Source: an uncultured Trichococcus sp.
GTDB taxonomy: Bacteria > Bacillota > Bacilli > Lactobacillales > Aerococcaceae
DNA: 64,000 nucleotides
Direction: 5' to 3'
Assembly (NCBI RefSeq): GCF_963667775.1
Contig: NZ_OY764015.1
Span: forward strand, 1,009,168 to 1,073,167
Shown here: piece after piece, positions 16,241-25,870 of the stretch
Position numbering within the stretch: position 1 is the first letter of the stretch
Layout of the letters: each line of letters starts with the position of its first letter
The notes under the pieces: model-generated
Seen by the model: the letters and a program-made list of their open reading frames with translations, nothing else
Told to the model about the DNA's origin: nothing
The model's database searches: none
Translations under genes and position numbers: made by a program

Positions 16241-18289
16241 TTATTCTGCTGGCGTTGCGTAATCCCCTGTGTTGAAGTAAGCATCAAACACTTTCTTGGC
16301 TATCGGTGTAGCCCGGCCCGTTTCCGATTTGAGATAAGGGACCACAACGGTTACGGTGATTTCCGGATTGTCGAAGGGTGCATAGCCGACGAAGGTGGAG
16401 TTGAAGACGCCTTCCCCCTTCAGATTATCATTGTTCCCGTCGTAGAAAGCCTCCGCTGTCCCTGTCTTGGCGGCGACGTCGTTCGGGTCCTTCCCGAAGG
16501 TCGAGTAGGCCGTTCCGTCCGTGCTGTGAGTCACTTGGTAGAATCCTTGTTGGACACGTTCCATCGCTGCCGCATCGACGTCCACTTGATTCATCACCTT
16601 TGTCTCCAAGGTCGTCTCCAAAGCCCCCAGCGCTCCGTTCGCATCCGTGCTGCGGATTTCCGAAACCAATTGAGGAGCGTAGCGGGTGCCGCCATTGGCG
16701 ATGGTATTGATGTATTGCGACAATTGCAGGGTTGTGTACAGATCATACTGTCCGAATGATTGATCGACTACGTTAACTGCGGCTTGGCTAAACCCTGTCA
16801 ACCCACTGCCTTCGTTCGGCAAATCGATCCCCGTCTTCACACCCAAGCCGAACTGGGAAAAGTAGCTGCGCAGTTCGTCGATCAGATCTGCGGAAATATT
16901 CAAGGTACCTCCCGATTCATAGGATGATTGTCCCCCCATCAACATCGCCAATTTGACCATGTAAATATTCGATGAACGGGCCAATGCCTCGATGTCGTTG
17001 ATGGCCACCTGGCTGCCTATGGTCGGGTTGAAGACTGATTTTTTCAGATTTGAGCCTTGGAATTGCAATGGTTCATCGACGAGGACATTGTTTTCCATGC
17101 TGATGACACCACTCATATATCCGGTCAGCACCATCGCGCCCTTCACGGCCGAACCCATTCCGTAACTGGAATTGATGATGCCCAGTGCATCATCCACAAT
17201 TTCGTTTGAGGTCGAGCGTTGCTTCCCGGTCATGCCCAAGATTTCTCCTGTACCCGGATCCGATGCGACTATATAAATCCGGTCGTTATAGGAATCGACG
17301 TTGCTGTTCAGGAAATCCGTGGCGATCTGTTCGATTTCCTTCTGAAAATCGATATCGATGGTCAGAACCAAGTTATCCCCGGCTTTTCCTTCATAAGATT
17401 CCTCCCGCATCAAAACCACGCCTGATTGGTCCGTGATCGTTTCCCATTGTGATTTCGTGCCCGAAAGCACCGACTCGTATTCTTGCTCCAAGTAGGAATT
17501 CCCGACGCGGTCGTTTCTGGCGTAGCCTTTTGCCAGATAGGCAGCAGCTTTGTCGCTCGGCAAACCGATCTTTTCGCTGGTCACCCCGCCCAAAATGCTC
17601 CTCAGCAAGTCTGATTCGGGATAGATTCTGACCCAATCAGTCGCGACATCCACTCCGGACAAACCGGACAGATTTTCGCTCACCCGTGCCAGTTCTTCAT
17701 CCGAAACATCCTTATTTTTTATGCTGGTGGTCGACAAGGCATAGGCGCTGTTCATCCGTTTGAAAATTGCGGCAATCTCTTTTTCATCATCCGAATAAGC
17801 GATATCCTCCGCTGTTACTTTTTCGAGCTCCACTCCATACAGTTCGGAACCCGGCAATAACTTTTCGTCATCCGACAGGCGTCCCAACATGACTTCGTTG
17901 TTTAAGGCCATCCAATAATCCTTCAGATCGCGCTCCGTCAGTTCTTCAATGCTGACATTGATCAAGCCTGCCAATGAAGAGGCGACCTTCGCCATTTCCT
18001 TGGCCGTGGTATTCGCTCCTCTTGTATAGGTTATCGAATGTTGTGGTTCATTGCCTACAAGGATATTGCCGTCTCTGTCATATATCAACCCGCGCGGCAC
18101 CGATTCCGTCACAAGTGTCGTTTCGGTACGTTTCACGATGGCTTCGAATTCATCTCCTCGAACGATCTGCAAGTATCCAAGTCGGAATATCACCGCGGAA
18201 AACAGTGAGAACACGATGAAAAAAAGCAGGTTCAAGCGAAATGGGATATGCGATTTTCTCTTTCTTTTGCTTTGGGTATTATCTTCCAA
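16241..18289 (-). CDS. Class B penicillin-binding protein 2 (PBP2b-like transpeptidase)
   Basis: Membrane-anchored D,D-transpeptidase of 682 residues that cross-links peptidoglycan during elongation. Order: basic N-terminus, membrane helix (about 18-40), dimerisation domain with RGLIYDRDGNILVGN, then the transpeptidase domain with the nucleophile Ser380 in the SxxK box (SAVK), the SSN box in ARSSNIYMVK and the KTGTAE box near residue 610. No PASTA repeats follow, so it is the PBP2b/PbpA type and not PBP2x. The start codon is TTG at 18289, seven bases after GGAAGG. It is monocistronic with a strong promoter and is divergent from yfhO. Confidence 0.93.
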   Translation of the reverse strand: MEDNTQSKRKRKSHIPFRLNLLFFIVFSLFSAVIFRLGYLQIVRGDEFEAIVKRTETTLVTESVPRGLIYDRDGNILVGNEPQHSITYTRGANTTAKEMAKVASSLAGLINVSIEELTERDLKDYWMALNNEVMLGRLSDDEKLLPGSELYGVELEKVTAEDIAYSDDEKEIAAIFKRMNSAYALSTTSIKNKDVSDEELARVSENLSGLSGVDVATDWVRIYPESDLLRSILGGVTSEKIGLPSDKAAAYLAKGYARNDRVGNSYLEQEYESVLSGTKSQWETITDQSGVVLMREESYEGKAGDNLVLTIDIDFQKEIEQIATDFLNSNVDSYNDRIYIVASDPGTGEILGMTGKQRSTSNEIVDDALGIINSSYGMGSAVKGAMVLTGYMSGVISMENNVLVDEPLQFQGSNLKKSVFNPTIGSQVAINDIEALARSSNIYMVKLAMLMGGQSSYESGGTLNISADLIDELRSYFSQFGLGVKTGIDLPNEGSGLTGFSQAAVNVVDQSFGQYDLYTTLQLSQYINTIANGGTRYAPQLVSEIRSTDANGALGALETTLETKVMNQVDVDAAAMERVQQGFYQVTHSTDGTAYSTFGKDPNDVAAKTGTAEAFYDGNNDNLKGEGVFNSTFVGYAPFDNPEITVTVVVPYLKSETGRATPIAKKVFDAYFNTGDYATPAE

Positions 18290-18324
18290 TTTTGCACCTT
18301 CCTAAAACCATAGTTCAACAACCT

Positions 18325-18352
18325 ATTATAGCAAAAAAAGAGTGTATTACAA
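18325..18352 (-). promoter_or_regulatory. Promoter of the class B PBP gene
   Basis: TTGTAA (18352-18347), 16-base spacer, perfect TATAAT (18330-18325), 35 bases before the TTG start. Confidence 0.7.
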
Positions 18353-18412
18353 ACGACGCAATAAATTTTTAATATGTGGCATTTCCGGATATGCCGATGC
18401 ATGTTCAGATTA

Positions 18413-18441
18413 TTCATAAAACCAATCGGATATGCTAAAAT
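18413..18441 (+). promoter_or_regulatory. Candidate promoter of the YfhO gene
   Basis: TTCATA (18413-18418), 17-base spacer, TAAAAT (18436-18441). The leader to the ATG at 18552 would be about 105 bases; I see no riboswitch in it. Confidence 0.45.
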
Positions 18442-18551
18442 AGCAGAAGCGCTTTTGAAATCTTCGCTTCGACTATCACGAGCATTCCGGCACGGTCAGC
18501 CACCCCTACAGGAATGCCACAAAATTTCGTTTCAAAGGAGGAATGTGCAGC

Positions 18552-21206
18552 ATGCAGAAGCGTCTCACAAATCTATACCCGCAAAAAAATATGCTTTGTC
18601 TTTCGTTCTTAATGCCTTTATTTGTGATGATGGTGATTTATGCAACCATGGGCGTTTATCCTTTCGGCAACAACACATTGCTGACTGTGGATCTTGGCCA
18701 GCAATATGTGGATTTTTTCAGCTATTATCGCACAACCTTGTTGTCCGACCCTTCCGCCATTTTCTTTTCGTTCACTAAGTCAATCGGCGGGGAGATGTTG
18801 GGATTGTGGGCTTATTATCTGATGAGTCCGTTCAATCTTATTTTTCTGCTGTTCCCGCAGTCCCAATTGCCTTTGGCGGTGACCCTCTTGATATTGATGA
18901 AGGTTTCGGCGTCAGGATTGACTTTTGCTTATCTGTTGATTTCCCGCTTCGAAGGCAAAGGCTTGCTGGTTCCATCTTTTGCATTGAGTTATGCTTTGAT
19001 GGGGTACGTCATCGTCAACCAATTGAATGTCATGTGGCTGGACGGTCTCGTCTTCCTGCCTCTGATCATTCTGGGTCTGGAAAAACTACTTCTGGGCGAG
19101 AGCGGTCTCTACTACAGCTTATTTCTCGGAGTGATGTTGATTTCCAATTATTACATCGGCTTCATGATCTGTGTTTTTTTGGTCTTCTATTACGTTTTTG
19201 CATTTTCCAGACAAGAAGTTGTCGTCACAAAAGGCCTGAAGGCGCATCTGAGGCACTTTTTCATCCAATCGGCCCGTTTCTTCGGCTATTCTTTACTGGG
19301 GGCTGGCTTTGGTTCTGTCCTATTGATCCCAACGTTTTACTCGCTTTTGGGCAGTAAAGCAAGTTATGCCAATAACCTGATTGATTGGCGTTTCGCCTAT
19401 GATCCGGTCGAAGTCGTTTCGAAGTTTTATATCGGGTCGTTCAATTTCGATCAGATGCCCAGTGGACATCCGAACCTCTTTATCGGCACAGTCGCTTTGA
19501 CTGCGTACATCTATTACTTTGTTCATCCTGCTTTCTCAAAAAAGGAACGATTCACCTCGCTTGCGCTGACCGCCATCTTTTTCTTGGCGATGAACGTACA
19601 GTTCCTGAATAAAATTTGGCATGCCGGACAATATCCGATCTGGTACCCTTACCGTTTTTCGTTCACTGTTTGCTTCTTTTTCCTTTTGAATGGCTTCCGG
19701 GCCTTGCGCACCTATCGCCCTTTCCCATTTTTGTTGGCATGCAGCCTTTTGATAATCAATGCAGCCACGGCCATCTACGTCCTGAAAAAGGATTTTGAAT
19801 TTCTGGAGCCCGTCCAAGTATTGATCACAGCGGTCATTTCTGTGCTTGTGCTGGCCTTGCTGATGCTTAGGGATAAGCCCAGAAAATGGCTGACTTACGC
19901 TTTACTTTTCGTGATCACTGCAGAGATGACTGCAAATGCAGCCATCGACCTGTTTCGGTTGGGCTACGTCAAGCAGGACGAATTCGCCGATTACCAGACG
20001 AATCTGAACACGATGTTGGCTGAGGTGCGGACACCTGCAGACACTTTCTATCGGATCGAAAAAACGTTCCAACGTTCCAAAAACGACAGCTTCCAAGCCA
20101 ATTATGCAGGAATCAATCATTTCAGCTCCACTTTCGAAAAAGAAATTCCCGCCTTGTTCGGATCATTGGGCTTTCCGGACGGAAACGGCTTTATCGTTTA
20201 TTCAACCGGGACTTTATTTACGGATGCGCTTTTTGGTGTGAAATACTTTATCCAGGACAAGAAATTGCCGGAAGCCTTCTATGATCTCAATGACGGCGTG
20301 TATCGCTTGAACCGCAACTCCACCCGCCCGGATCTGACCCACTACAATCTTGTTTCGGAAACGGACAGATCCACTACATTCGAAAATCCTTATGCGTTGT
20401 CGTTGGCATTCGGAGTTTCCGACAGTGTATTGGATCTCGAGCCGATCGAGGATCATCCCATATTGATGCAGGAACAGGTATTGGATGCCTTCAACAATCA
20501 AGAAAGCATCGAACCATATTTCTCCTTGCGTCCGTTTGATTCCAACGTCTTCCAGAATGTCACCTCGGCTGCAGATGACGCGCAGAACACAACTTATTTT
20601 AGGTCTGTGGATGGGGCGATCTCAAGGATCGAATTCCAGTTCACGCCCACCAGCGACAATCCTTATTATCTTGTTCTGGATGCGGGCATCGACGACGATA
20701 ACGCAACCCTTTATGTGAATAATCTGAAGTTGGATTATTATACGACCTACCGGAATGATCAGGTCATCAATATCGCAAGCAACCAGCAGGGTGAAAACAT
20801 CACCTTTACGATCGAGTTGCGCGAGGATTCGATTCGCGTGCAGGACCTGAAACTTTACGAACTGAACAAAACGCTGTTCGAGGAAACCATTTCCCGGCGG
20901 AAAATGGAGGAGCTGACAATCGAATCTTTCAGTCAGACGCACATCACAGGATCGGTCACGATTGAGACTGAAGATGAAGTGTTGCTGACGACGATCCCCT
21001 TCAGCGAGGGTTGGAGAGTGACGATCGATGGCGAACCGGCCGAAACGACCATCGCCCTGAATGGCTTATTGGCGGTGCCGGTCAGCCCGGGCAAACATAG
21101 CATCGCATTTACGTACCGTACCCCCTATCTGATGACCGGACTGTCAATAACAGGTGCATCAATCACCGGTGGGTTGTTATTGAAGAAATATCGTAAAAAA
21201 AAATAA
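18552..21206 (+). CDS. YfhO family multipass membrane protein
   Basis: Large membrane protein of 884 residues of the YfhO family, thought in Firmicutes to be a GT-C type glycosyltransferase acting on lipid-linked sugars, for example in glycosylation of teichoic acids. The first 490 residues hold about 12 hydrophobic helices. The first outer loop carries the conserved LTVDLGQQYVDFFSYYR, with an acidic DLGQQY motif typical of the family. Residues of about 500-850 form an extracytoplasmic beta-rich domain, and one last helix precedes a basic tail. The start is ATG 18552 after AAAGGAGG; an ATG at 18543 abuts it. Neighbouring PBP2 suggests an envelope setting only. Confidence 0.88.
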   Translation: MQKRLTNLYPQKNMLCLSFLMPLFVMMVIYATMGVYPFGNNTLLTVDLGQQYVDFFSYYRTTLLSDPSAIFFSFTKSIGGEMLGLWAYYLMSPFNLIFLLFPQSQLPLAVTLLILMKVSASGLTFAYLLISRFEGKGLLVPSFALSYALMGYVIVNQLNVMWLDGLVFLPLIILGLEKLLLGESGLYYSLFLGVMLISNYYIGFMICVFLVFYYVFAFSRQEVVVTKGLKAHLRHFFIQSARFFGYSLLGAGFGSVLLIPTFYSLLGSKASYANNLIDWRFAYDPVEVVSKFYIGSFNFDQMPSGHPNLFIGTVALTAYIYYFVHPAFSKKERFTSLALTAIFFLAMNVQFLNKIWHAGQYPIWYPYRFSFTVCFFFLLNGFRALRTYRPFPFLLACSLLIINAATAIYVLKKDFEFLEPVQVLITAVISVLVLALLMLRDKPRKWLTYALLFVITAEMTANAAIDLFRLGYVKQDEFADYQTNLNTMLAEVRTPADTFYRIEKTFQRSKNDSFQANYAGINHFSSTFEKEIPALFGSLGFPDGNGFIVYSTGTLFTDALFGVKYFIQDKKLPEAFYDLNDGVYRLNRNSTRPDLTHYNLVSETDRSTTFENPYALSLAFGVSDSVLDLEPIEDHPILMQEQVLDAFNNQESIEPYFSLRPFDSNVFQNVTSAADDAQNTTYFRSVDGAISRIEFQFTPTSDNPYYLVLDAGIDDDNATLYVNNLKLDYYTTYRNDQVINIASNQQGENITFTIELREDSIRVQDLKLYELNKTLFEETISRRKMEELTIESFSQTHITGSVTIETEDEVLLTTIPFSEGWRVTIDGEPAETTIALNGLLAVPVSPGKHSIAFTYRTPYLMTGLSITGASITGGLLLKKYRKKK

Positions 21207-21247
21207 GAAGAGCGGCGGGGATCTGAAATCCCGCCGCTCTTCTTATT
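21205..21247. terminator. Bidirectional terminator between yfhO and the DhaL-DegV gene
   Basis: Arms AAGAAGAGCGGCGGG (21205-21219) and CCCGCCGCTCTTCTT (21230-21244), overlapping the yfhO stop codon and lying between convergent genes. Confidence 0.85.
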
Positions 21248-21252
21248 TCTCT

Positions 21253-23046
21253 TTATGAGTCTTCCTCGCACATATAGGAAATCGCCACAGTGCCGACCCC
21301 GGCACTCATACCGACGATTGTGGAGATGTTCATGATGTATTCCGGTTCCTTGCCAAGCAAGGTTACGCTGCGCTTGCGATAGGCTTCTGCTTTTTCGGGA
21401 TTATTGGCATGCACGATCGCATACCTTGAAACCTTCTCCTGCGTATTCACTTTTTCCAGCAATCCGAACAGTTTCTTTTCGTTGCCTTTTTCGCTGAATG
21501 CCTTCTCGGCGATCGAACCTTTGCCTTCCGCATCGATGGATACGACCGGTTTGAGATTGATCGACATAGCGGCCATCCCTGAAACTTTACTTAAACGTCC
21601 GGACCTCACCATATATTTCAAATTGTTGACGCTGACGAAGATATTCGTCCGCTCCCTCAAGCGTTCAACGGCGGAGACGATTTCGTCGAAAGGAGTGCCT
21701 GCGGCGATCATTTCCGCCGCTTTCATGACAAGTAATCCTTCCGCCCCGGAATTCCGTTTCGAATCGATCACAGCGATTTTTTTGCCTTCATGCAACTTTT
21801 TGGAGACAGCATTCCGGAACACACTGTTGGTTCCGCTCTGCTCTTTCGCGACAGTCACGATGATGACCTGATCATAATGCGCGAGCACCGTTTCCAGATA
21901 TTTCTCGACAACAATCGGATTCGGCTGCGAACTTTTCGGATACTCGACGGCCGATTCCAACAACGGGTAGAAAAGTTCAGGCGTCATCGTCACCTTGTCG
22001 AGATAGGAAGTGTTGTCAAAATTCAGGTTGAGCGGCAACATGTGCACTTGATAACGATCGAGTATGGCTTGCGGAACGTCCGCGATCGAGTCGGTGATCA
22101 GTGCAATGTCATACTTCCGATCAAAAGCTGATTCATTCTGCCTGATCATGTCGTCCGCCTTTTGCTGCAAGATGATGCCTTTCTTGCGCAAAACTTGGAA
22201 CACTTGCTCCGGAGCATTGGCATGGATATGGATTCTGGCTTTGCGGTTGTTTCCTGCCACAATCAACGAATCCCCATAGAGTGCCAATTCCGACCTCAAT
22301 GCTTCCAGATCAATCGAGTCCGCGGACAATAGCGCTTCAGTGCAGTAGCGATGGCGAATTTCCCCTTGGCTGTGGATCAATTCCTCATTAAAAGAAAGAT
22401 CTTCCTGTTCTTCGCTGACCTTCAAGTCCAACTTTCCGGTGTGCAAGAATGTTGCAAAACCTTGCAGAAAGTAGACAAATCCCTTCGCGCCGGAATCGAC
22501 GACTTTGGAATCCTGGAGCACTTTCAAACGGGAAGTTGTCGCCTCCAAGGATTTGTTGGCCGTAATCAGTGATTTTGAAAACAATTCGGAGAAAGTAGCC
22601 GAAAGATCTTTATGGCTGTATACCGCATCCGCCCATTCACGGATCACGGTGATGATTGTTCCTTCCACCGGATTGGAAATAGCCTGGTAGGCATAAGGAA
22701 CCGCATTTTTGACCGTTTCCGCAAACGAAGGGATGGTTATCGTCTCGTCATCCATCAGACTGAGAAAAATCCCGTTGATGTATTGGGCAATAATGATACC
22801 GGAATTCCCTCTTGCACCCGTTAAAGCGGCATCAGCTATGCTGTTCATCGTTTCCTTGACGGATCCCGAGATTTTTGCATCCATGATGATCGCATGCATA
22901 GTTGAGGAAAGGTTACTGCCGGTATCCCCATCAGCGACCGGAAATACGTTGATTTCGTTCAGACTGTTTTTGTTCTTTATGACTTCATGCGCACCCGATA
23001 AAAAAGAATTGTAAAGCCTCTCGCTATCCAGGGTTGAAATATTCAT
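21253..23046 (-). CDS. DhaL-DegV fusion protein (FakA/FakB-like halves)
   Basis: A 597-residue fusion. Residues 1-190 form a DhaL (DAK2) nucleotide domain: NVFPVADGDTGSNLSSTM supplies the Asp ligands for Mg-ATP and TGARGNSGIIIAQY the second loop. A middle domain follows (about 215-295). The C-terminal part from ALITDSIADVPQ is a DegV fatty-acid-binding domain (PKSSQPNP, VTVAKEQSGT, SGRLSKVSG). In fatty acid kinase these roles are split between FakA and FakB; here both are in one chain, an arrangement known in Lactobacillales. It may phosphorylate its own bound fatty acid, which is inference. Start ATG 23046 follows GGAGGAAG. Confidence 0.85.
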   Translation of the reverse strand: MNISTLDSERLYNSFLSGAHEVIKNKNSLNEINVFPVADGDTGSNLSSTMHAIIMDAKISGSVKETMNSIADAALTGARGNSGIIIAQYINGIFLSLMDDETITIPSFAETVKNAVPYAYQAISNPVEGTIITVIREWADAVYSHKDLSATFSELFSKSLITANKSLEATTSRLKVLQDSKVVDSGAKGFVYFLQGFATFLHTGKLDLKVSEEQEDLSFNEELIHSQGEIRHRYCTEALLSADSIDLEALRSELALYGDSLIVAGNNRKARIHIHANAPEQVFQVLRKKGIILQQKADDMIRQNESAFDRKYDIALITDSIADVPQAILDRYQVHMLPLNLNFDNTSYLDKVTMTPELFYPLLESAVEYPKSSQPNPIVVEKYLETVLAHYDQVIIVTVAKEQSGTNSVFRNAVSKKLHEGKKIAVIDSKRNSGAEGLLVMKAAEMIAAGTPFDEIVSAVERLRERTNIFVSVNNLKYMVRSGRLSKVSGMAAMSINLKPVVSIDAEGKGSIAEKAFSEKGNEKKLFGLLEKVNTQEKVSRYAIVHANNPEKAEAYRKRSVTLLGKEPEYIMNISTIVGMSAGVGTVAISYMCEEDS

Positions 23047-23084
23047 CGTTCTTCCTCCATCCACATCTAAATCTTTATTCGTTT

Positions 23085-23483
23085 TCAGAGAAATCTTTGG
23101 GCCGCAATGTAAGTGATCCCTGCTGTCGCGGCGTTCAAAAAAGTTCCCCAGGCCAAGTCGATCAAGGTGATTATGATCGGCCAGTCCCTGATAGTAGCCA
23201 GATTGGTCAAGTCATACGTCGCATACGCGACCAGTCCGAAAAAACCGCCAGCCAAAATGGCATATTGCAGACTTTCTTTCAAGAGGGCCGGATGGACCAC
23301 AAAAAATACAAGTCCGCCGATGAACAAGAAATAGAATATTATCGCTGCCACCCAGTTGACATTCGGCGCCATGAGGTGCCCCAAGTACTTGCTGTAAATA
23401 TTTTTAGATAAAACTCCCAACCAGACAATATCCACTAAAAAGAACACAAAAAATGTCAAGAAATATAATTTGATGCTGTCCAT
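23085..23483 (-). CDS. DUF2177 family membrane protein
   Basis: A 132-residue protein with four hydrophobic helices. Motifs seen are DIVWLGVLSKNIYSKYLG in the first loop, the HP pair in VVHPALLKES, YATYDLTNLATI and a final DLAWGTFLNA, all typical of DUF2177. It is an integral inner-membrane protein of unknown function. The start is the ATG at 23483, eight bases after GGAGG; the ATG at 23498 overlaps the ribosome site. It lies between the ABC ATPase gene (26-base gap) and the DhaL-DegV gene on the same strand, so it may be co-transcribed with either. Confidence 0.85.
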   Translation of the reverse strand: MDSIKLYFLTFFVFFLVDIVWLGVLSKNIYSKYLGHLMAPNVNWVAAIIFYFLFIGGLVFFVVHPALLKESLQYAILAGGFFGLVAYATYDLTNLATIRDWPIIITLIDLAWGTFLNAATAGITYIAAQRFL

Positions 23484-23509
23484 CTTCTCTTCCTCCATTC
23501 CGTTATTGT

Positions 23510-24187
23510 TTAGCCGCCGATTCTTTCGGACAAGATGCCGTCTTTCATTACATATACTTTATCACAATAATCTATCAAACGTTCATCATGAGTGACCATA
23601 ATGGTCGCTTTTTTCTTTAACTTTGTTTCTCGGGCAAGGATTTCCACAACTTCAAATGCCTTCTGCGTATCCAAACTGGCGGTTGGTTCATCCGCAAGAA
23701 TGACGGACGGGTCGTGATATAGGGCTCTCGCTATGGCGACCCTTTGCCTTTGACCGCCGGAGAGATCACTCGGGAATTTATTCTTCAATTCGAATATGCC
23801 TAATTCTCTGAGTAATTCATCGCGTTTTTGTTTATCCACTTTACTGCCTTCAACTTTATTTGCCAAGTGCAGCTGGTCTTGGACCGTCAAAAATGGGACC
23901 AGATTTGAGGCTTGCAGAATAAAACCGATTTCTTCAAATCTGAGTTTGGCCCTCTTTTTCTCGGTCACTTCACTGAATGGGTTCCCATTAATCAAGACCT
24001 TTCCGGAAGACGGGGTCTGCAGTCCTCCCGTGATAGTCAAGAAAGTACTCTTACCTGAGCCACTCGGTCCGATGACGGCTACAAATTCACCCGCCTCTAT
24101 GGCTATGTTCGTTTTTTTTAGCGCATCTATCTTTAGTTCACCTTCACCGAATGATCTGGAAACATCTATCATTTCTATTAATTTCAT
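23510..24187 (-). CDS. ABC transporter ATP-binding protein (MacB/LolD type)
   Basis: A 225-residue ATPase paired with the FtsX-type permease encoded 12 bases upstream. Walker A is GPSGSGKST, Q-loop FILQASNLVPF, signature LSGGQRQRVAIARAL, Walker B SVILADEPTASLD, and H-loop VTHDERL. This subfamily (MacB, LolD, FtsE, bacitracin or lantibiotic exporters) drives mechanotransmission, export of peptides or lipoproteins, rather than uptake. Start ATG follows AGGAGAGACAACAG. Substrate unknown; the linked OhrR-like regulator hints at stress-induced expression. Confidence 0.93.
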   Translation of the reverse strand: MKLIEMIDVSRSFGEGELKIDALKKTNIAIEAGEFVAVIGPSGSGKSTFLTITGGLQTPSSGKVLINGNPFSEVTEKKRAKLRFEEIGFILQASNLVPFLTVQDQLHLANKVEGSKVDKQKRDELLRELGIFELKNKFPSDLSGGQRQRVAIARALYHDPSVILADEPTASLDTQKAFEVVEILARETKLKKKATIMVTHDERLIDYCDKVYVMKDGILSERIGG

Positions 24188-24199
24188 CTGTTGTCTCTC

Positions 24200-25291
24200 C
24201 TATCCGATTGCCTTCAATGGGTCTATTTTTACAACTGCCCTAACGGAAAACACGCCGCCGATCATGGCCATGATGACCAACAAGGCAGCTATGCCACTCA
24301 GAAAATATAAATTTGTGCGATAAGGAACAGCAGGCGGCAAGACCAGAGCTGTCGCGCCTGTCAATACTAACCCGATGCCGACACCGATTGCCGCCAACAG
24401 GAATGTTTGGACGACGACTGATTTTGCTATATAGCCGCTTGAAATGCCTTGTGCCTTCATGACGCCGAACATGCTCGATTTCTGCATGGTGAGAACATAG
24501 ATGAATATACCGATCACCACTGCCGCAATGACGACCAAAAAGCCGATCATCAAGCCAAACGTCAACACTTGGGCAGTGTACCCTGGTATTTCATTGATGT
24601 AATCCGCAATCGGATATACTTTTAGATCTTCGTTTCCGGAGTCCACCCCTTCGATTGTATCATCGATTCCCCGTACAACAATCGCACTGATGCGCCCCTC
24701 CTCAGACTCATCAATCTGCTCAAAACGCACGTCCTGATAGGATGAGACTGTCGTGTACAGAACAGGCGCAACGCTGAACTTAGCATCTTCAGTGAACCCG
24801 ACGACTTCGACTTCCTTGTCCGATCCCGCCAACTGGAGTGTGTCCCCAATGACTATACCCTCCTCTTCCTTCAGACTGATGTCTGCAACGACTTCATCAT
24901 CATTTTCAAAAGCTTTTCCTTCGATGACTTCAGGCATCAGGAACTGATCCGATTCGATACCGAAAAAAGTTGTATTTATTTTTGCATCATCACCGGATGT
25001 CCCTTTTTTCCTGATGACATTCGGAGCTATGCCGATTACAGCCGCTTCGTCTGCATCCACCTCATTGATGGCCCCTTTTGGCATCATGGACATATTGATG
25101 TTCGTATTCGACTCGTCCGTCAGAATGATGCCGTCTGCATCCCATTTGTCCACACTGGTCCGATTGTCCTGGGCCAACCCATAGGCAAGGCCAACCAAAA
25201 AGAATACTAAGTAGGACACCAGCACCATGACGCCGATGATCAACGAAAATCTCGTTTTTGAATGTTTGATTTCTTTCCAAGCTAAGAACAT
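24200..25291 (-). CDS. ABC transporter permease (FtsX/MacB-like)
   Basis: Membrane subunit of 363 residues with the classic layout: helix 1 (about 15-40), an extracytoplasmic MacB-type periplasmic core domain (about 45-235) and three C-terminal helices (about 240-265, 290-315, 333-355) forming an FtsX domain, including FGVMKAQGISSGYIA, the conserved coupling segment. It ends with VVKIDPLKAIG, the usual FtsX tail. Start ATG follows AAAGGGG. It is the second gene in marR-permease-ATPase order. A single permease of this size suggests a homodimer with two ATPase copies. Confidence 0.92.
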   Translation of the reverse strand: MFLAWKEIKHSKTRFSLIIGVMVLVSYLVFFLVGLAYGLAQDNRTSVDKWDADGIILTDESNTNINMSMMPKGAINEVDADEAAVIGIAPNVIRKKGTSGDDAKINTTFFGIESDQFLMPEVIEGKAFENDDEVVADISLKEEEGIVIGDTLQLAGSDKEVEVVGFTEDAKFSVAPVLYTTVSSYQDVRFEQIDESEEGRISAIVVRGIDDTIEGVDSGNEDLKVYPIADYINEIPGYTAQVLTFGLMIGFLVVIAAVVIGIFIYVLTMQKSSMFGVMKAQGISSGYIAKSVVVQTFLLAAIGVGIGLVLTGATALVLPPAVPYRTNLYFLSGIAALLVIMAMIGGVFSVRAVVKIDPLKAIG

Positions 25292-25375
25292 TTTTGCAAC
25301 CCCTTTATTTTTTATTGCTGCATTTACCTTTGATGAATAATAGCGTAATTCCTCGAACAGGCAGTCTGTCCAGTT

Positions 25376-25831
25376 TTATCCAGCCCCGGAATCGGTCTGG
25401 TTCATCGCGCTGTTCAGCAGCTTCAACTGACTCATCAAAAACCGACCATCAATGCCTTCCAGGTTACAGGACTTCACTTCGGACAAGATAGCAAAATGGA
25501 TTGCTTTCTTTGAAGTGACGGCTTTTTCACTCAAGGAAACGATTGTAGCGCGTTTGTCCTGAAGCGACGGTTCCTTTATGAGCCAGCCCTGTTTCTCGAG
25601 GCGGTTCAATATGGGATTCAATGTTCCGATCCCCATCCCCAGCCGCTCCCCGATATGCTTGATCAAAATATGATCATCGTCCCACAAAACCAACAGGACA
25701 AGATATTGAGGGAATGTCAGATGGAAATCTTTCAAAGCTCGATTATACATTTTGCCGAAATCATTCGCTGCCCGATAAACCTCGAAACACAGCTGATCCT
25801 CCAGCGATCTTTCAAAAATTGATTCCTCCAT
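25376..25831 (-). CDS. MarR-family regulator, OhrR/MgrA-like with reactive Cys15
   Basis: A 151-residue winged-helix repressor. With the start at ATG 25831 (after AAAGGAGACGG), the sequence MEESIFERSLEDQLCFEVY places a Cys at position 15, exactly where OhrR has its peroxide-sensing Cys. LTFPQYLVLLVLWDDD and the wing LQDKRATIVSLS match the family. The Tyr partners near residues 19 and 29 that bind the Cys in OhrR also have candidates (Y18, Y29). The gene precedes an ABC transporter on the same strand, and a 22-bp palindrome overlaps its probable promoter, so autoregulation and control of the transporter are likely by inference. No ohr peroxidase gene is nearby. Confidence 0.88.
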   Translation of the reverse strand: MEESIFERSLEDQLCFEVYRAANDFGKMYNRALKDFHLTFPQYLVLLVLWDDDHILIKHIGERLGMGIGTLNPILNRLEKQGWLIKEPSLQDKRATIVSLSEKAVTSKKAIHFAILSEVKSCNLEGIDGRFLMSQLKLLNSAMNQTDSGAG

Positions 25832-25870
25832 CCGATACCGTCTCCTTTCCAAATTTATCCTCACCGTGCA

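Noticed and set aside
25292-25375. Separate promoter or second operator between the MarR-family gene and the ABC permease
   Set aside because: A TATTAT box is present but without a -35 partner, and the short repeats there are not palindromic enough to support a site.
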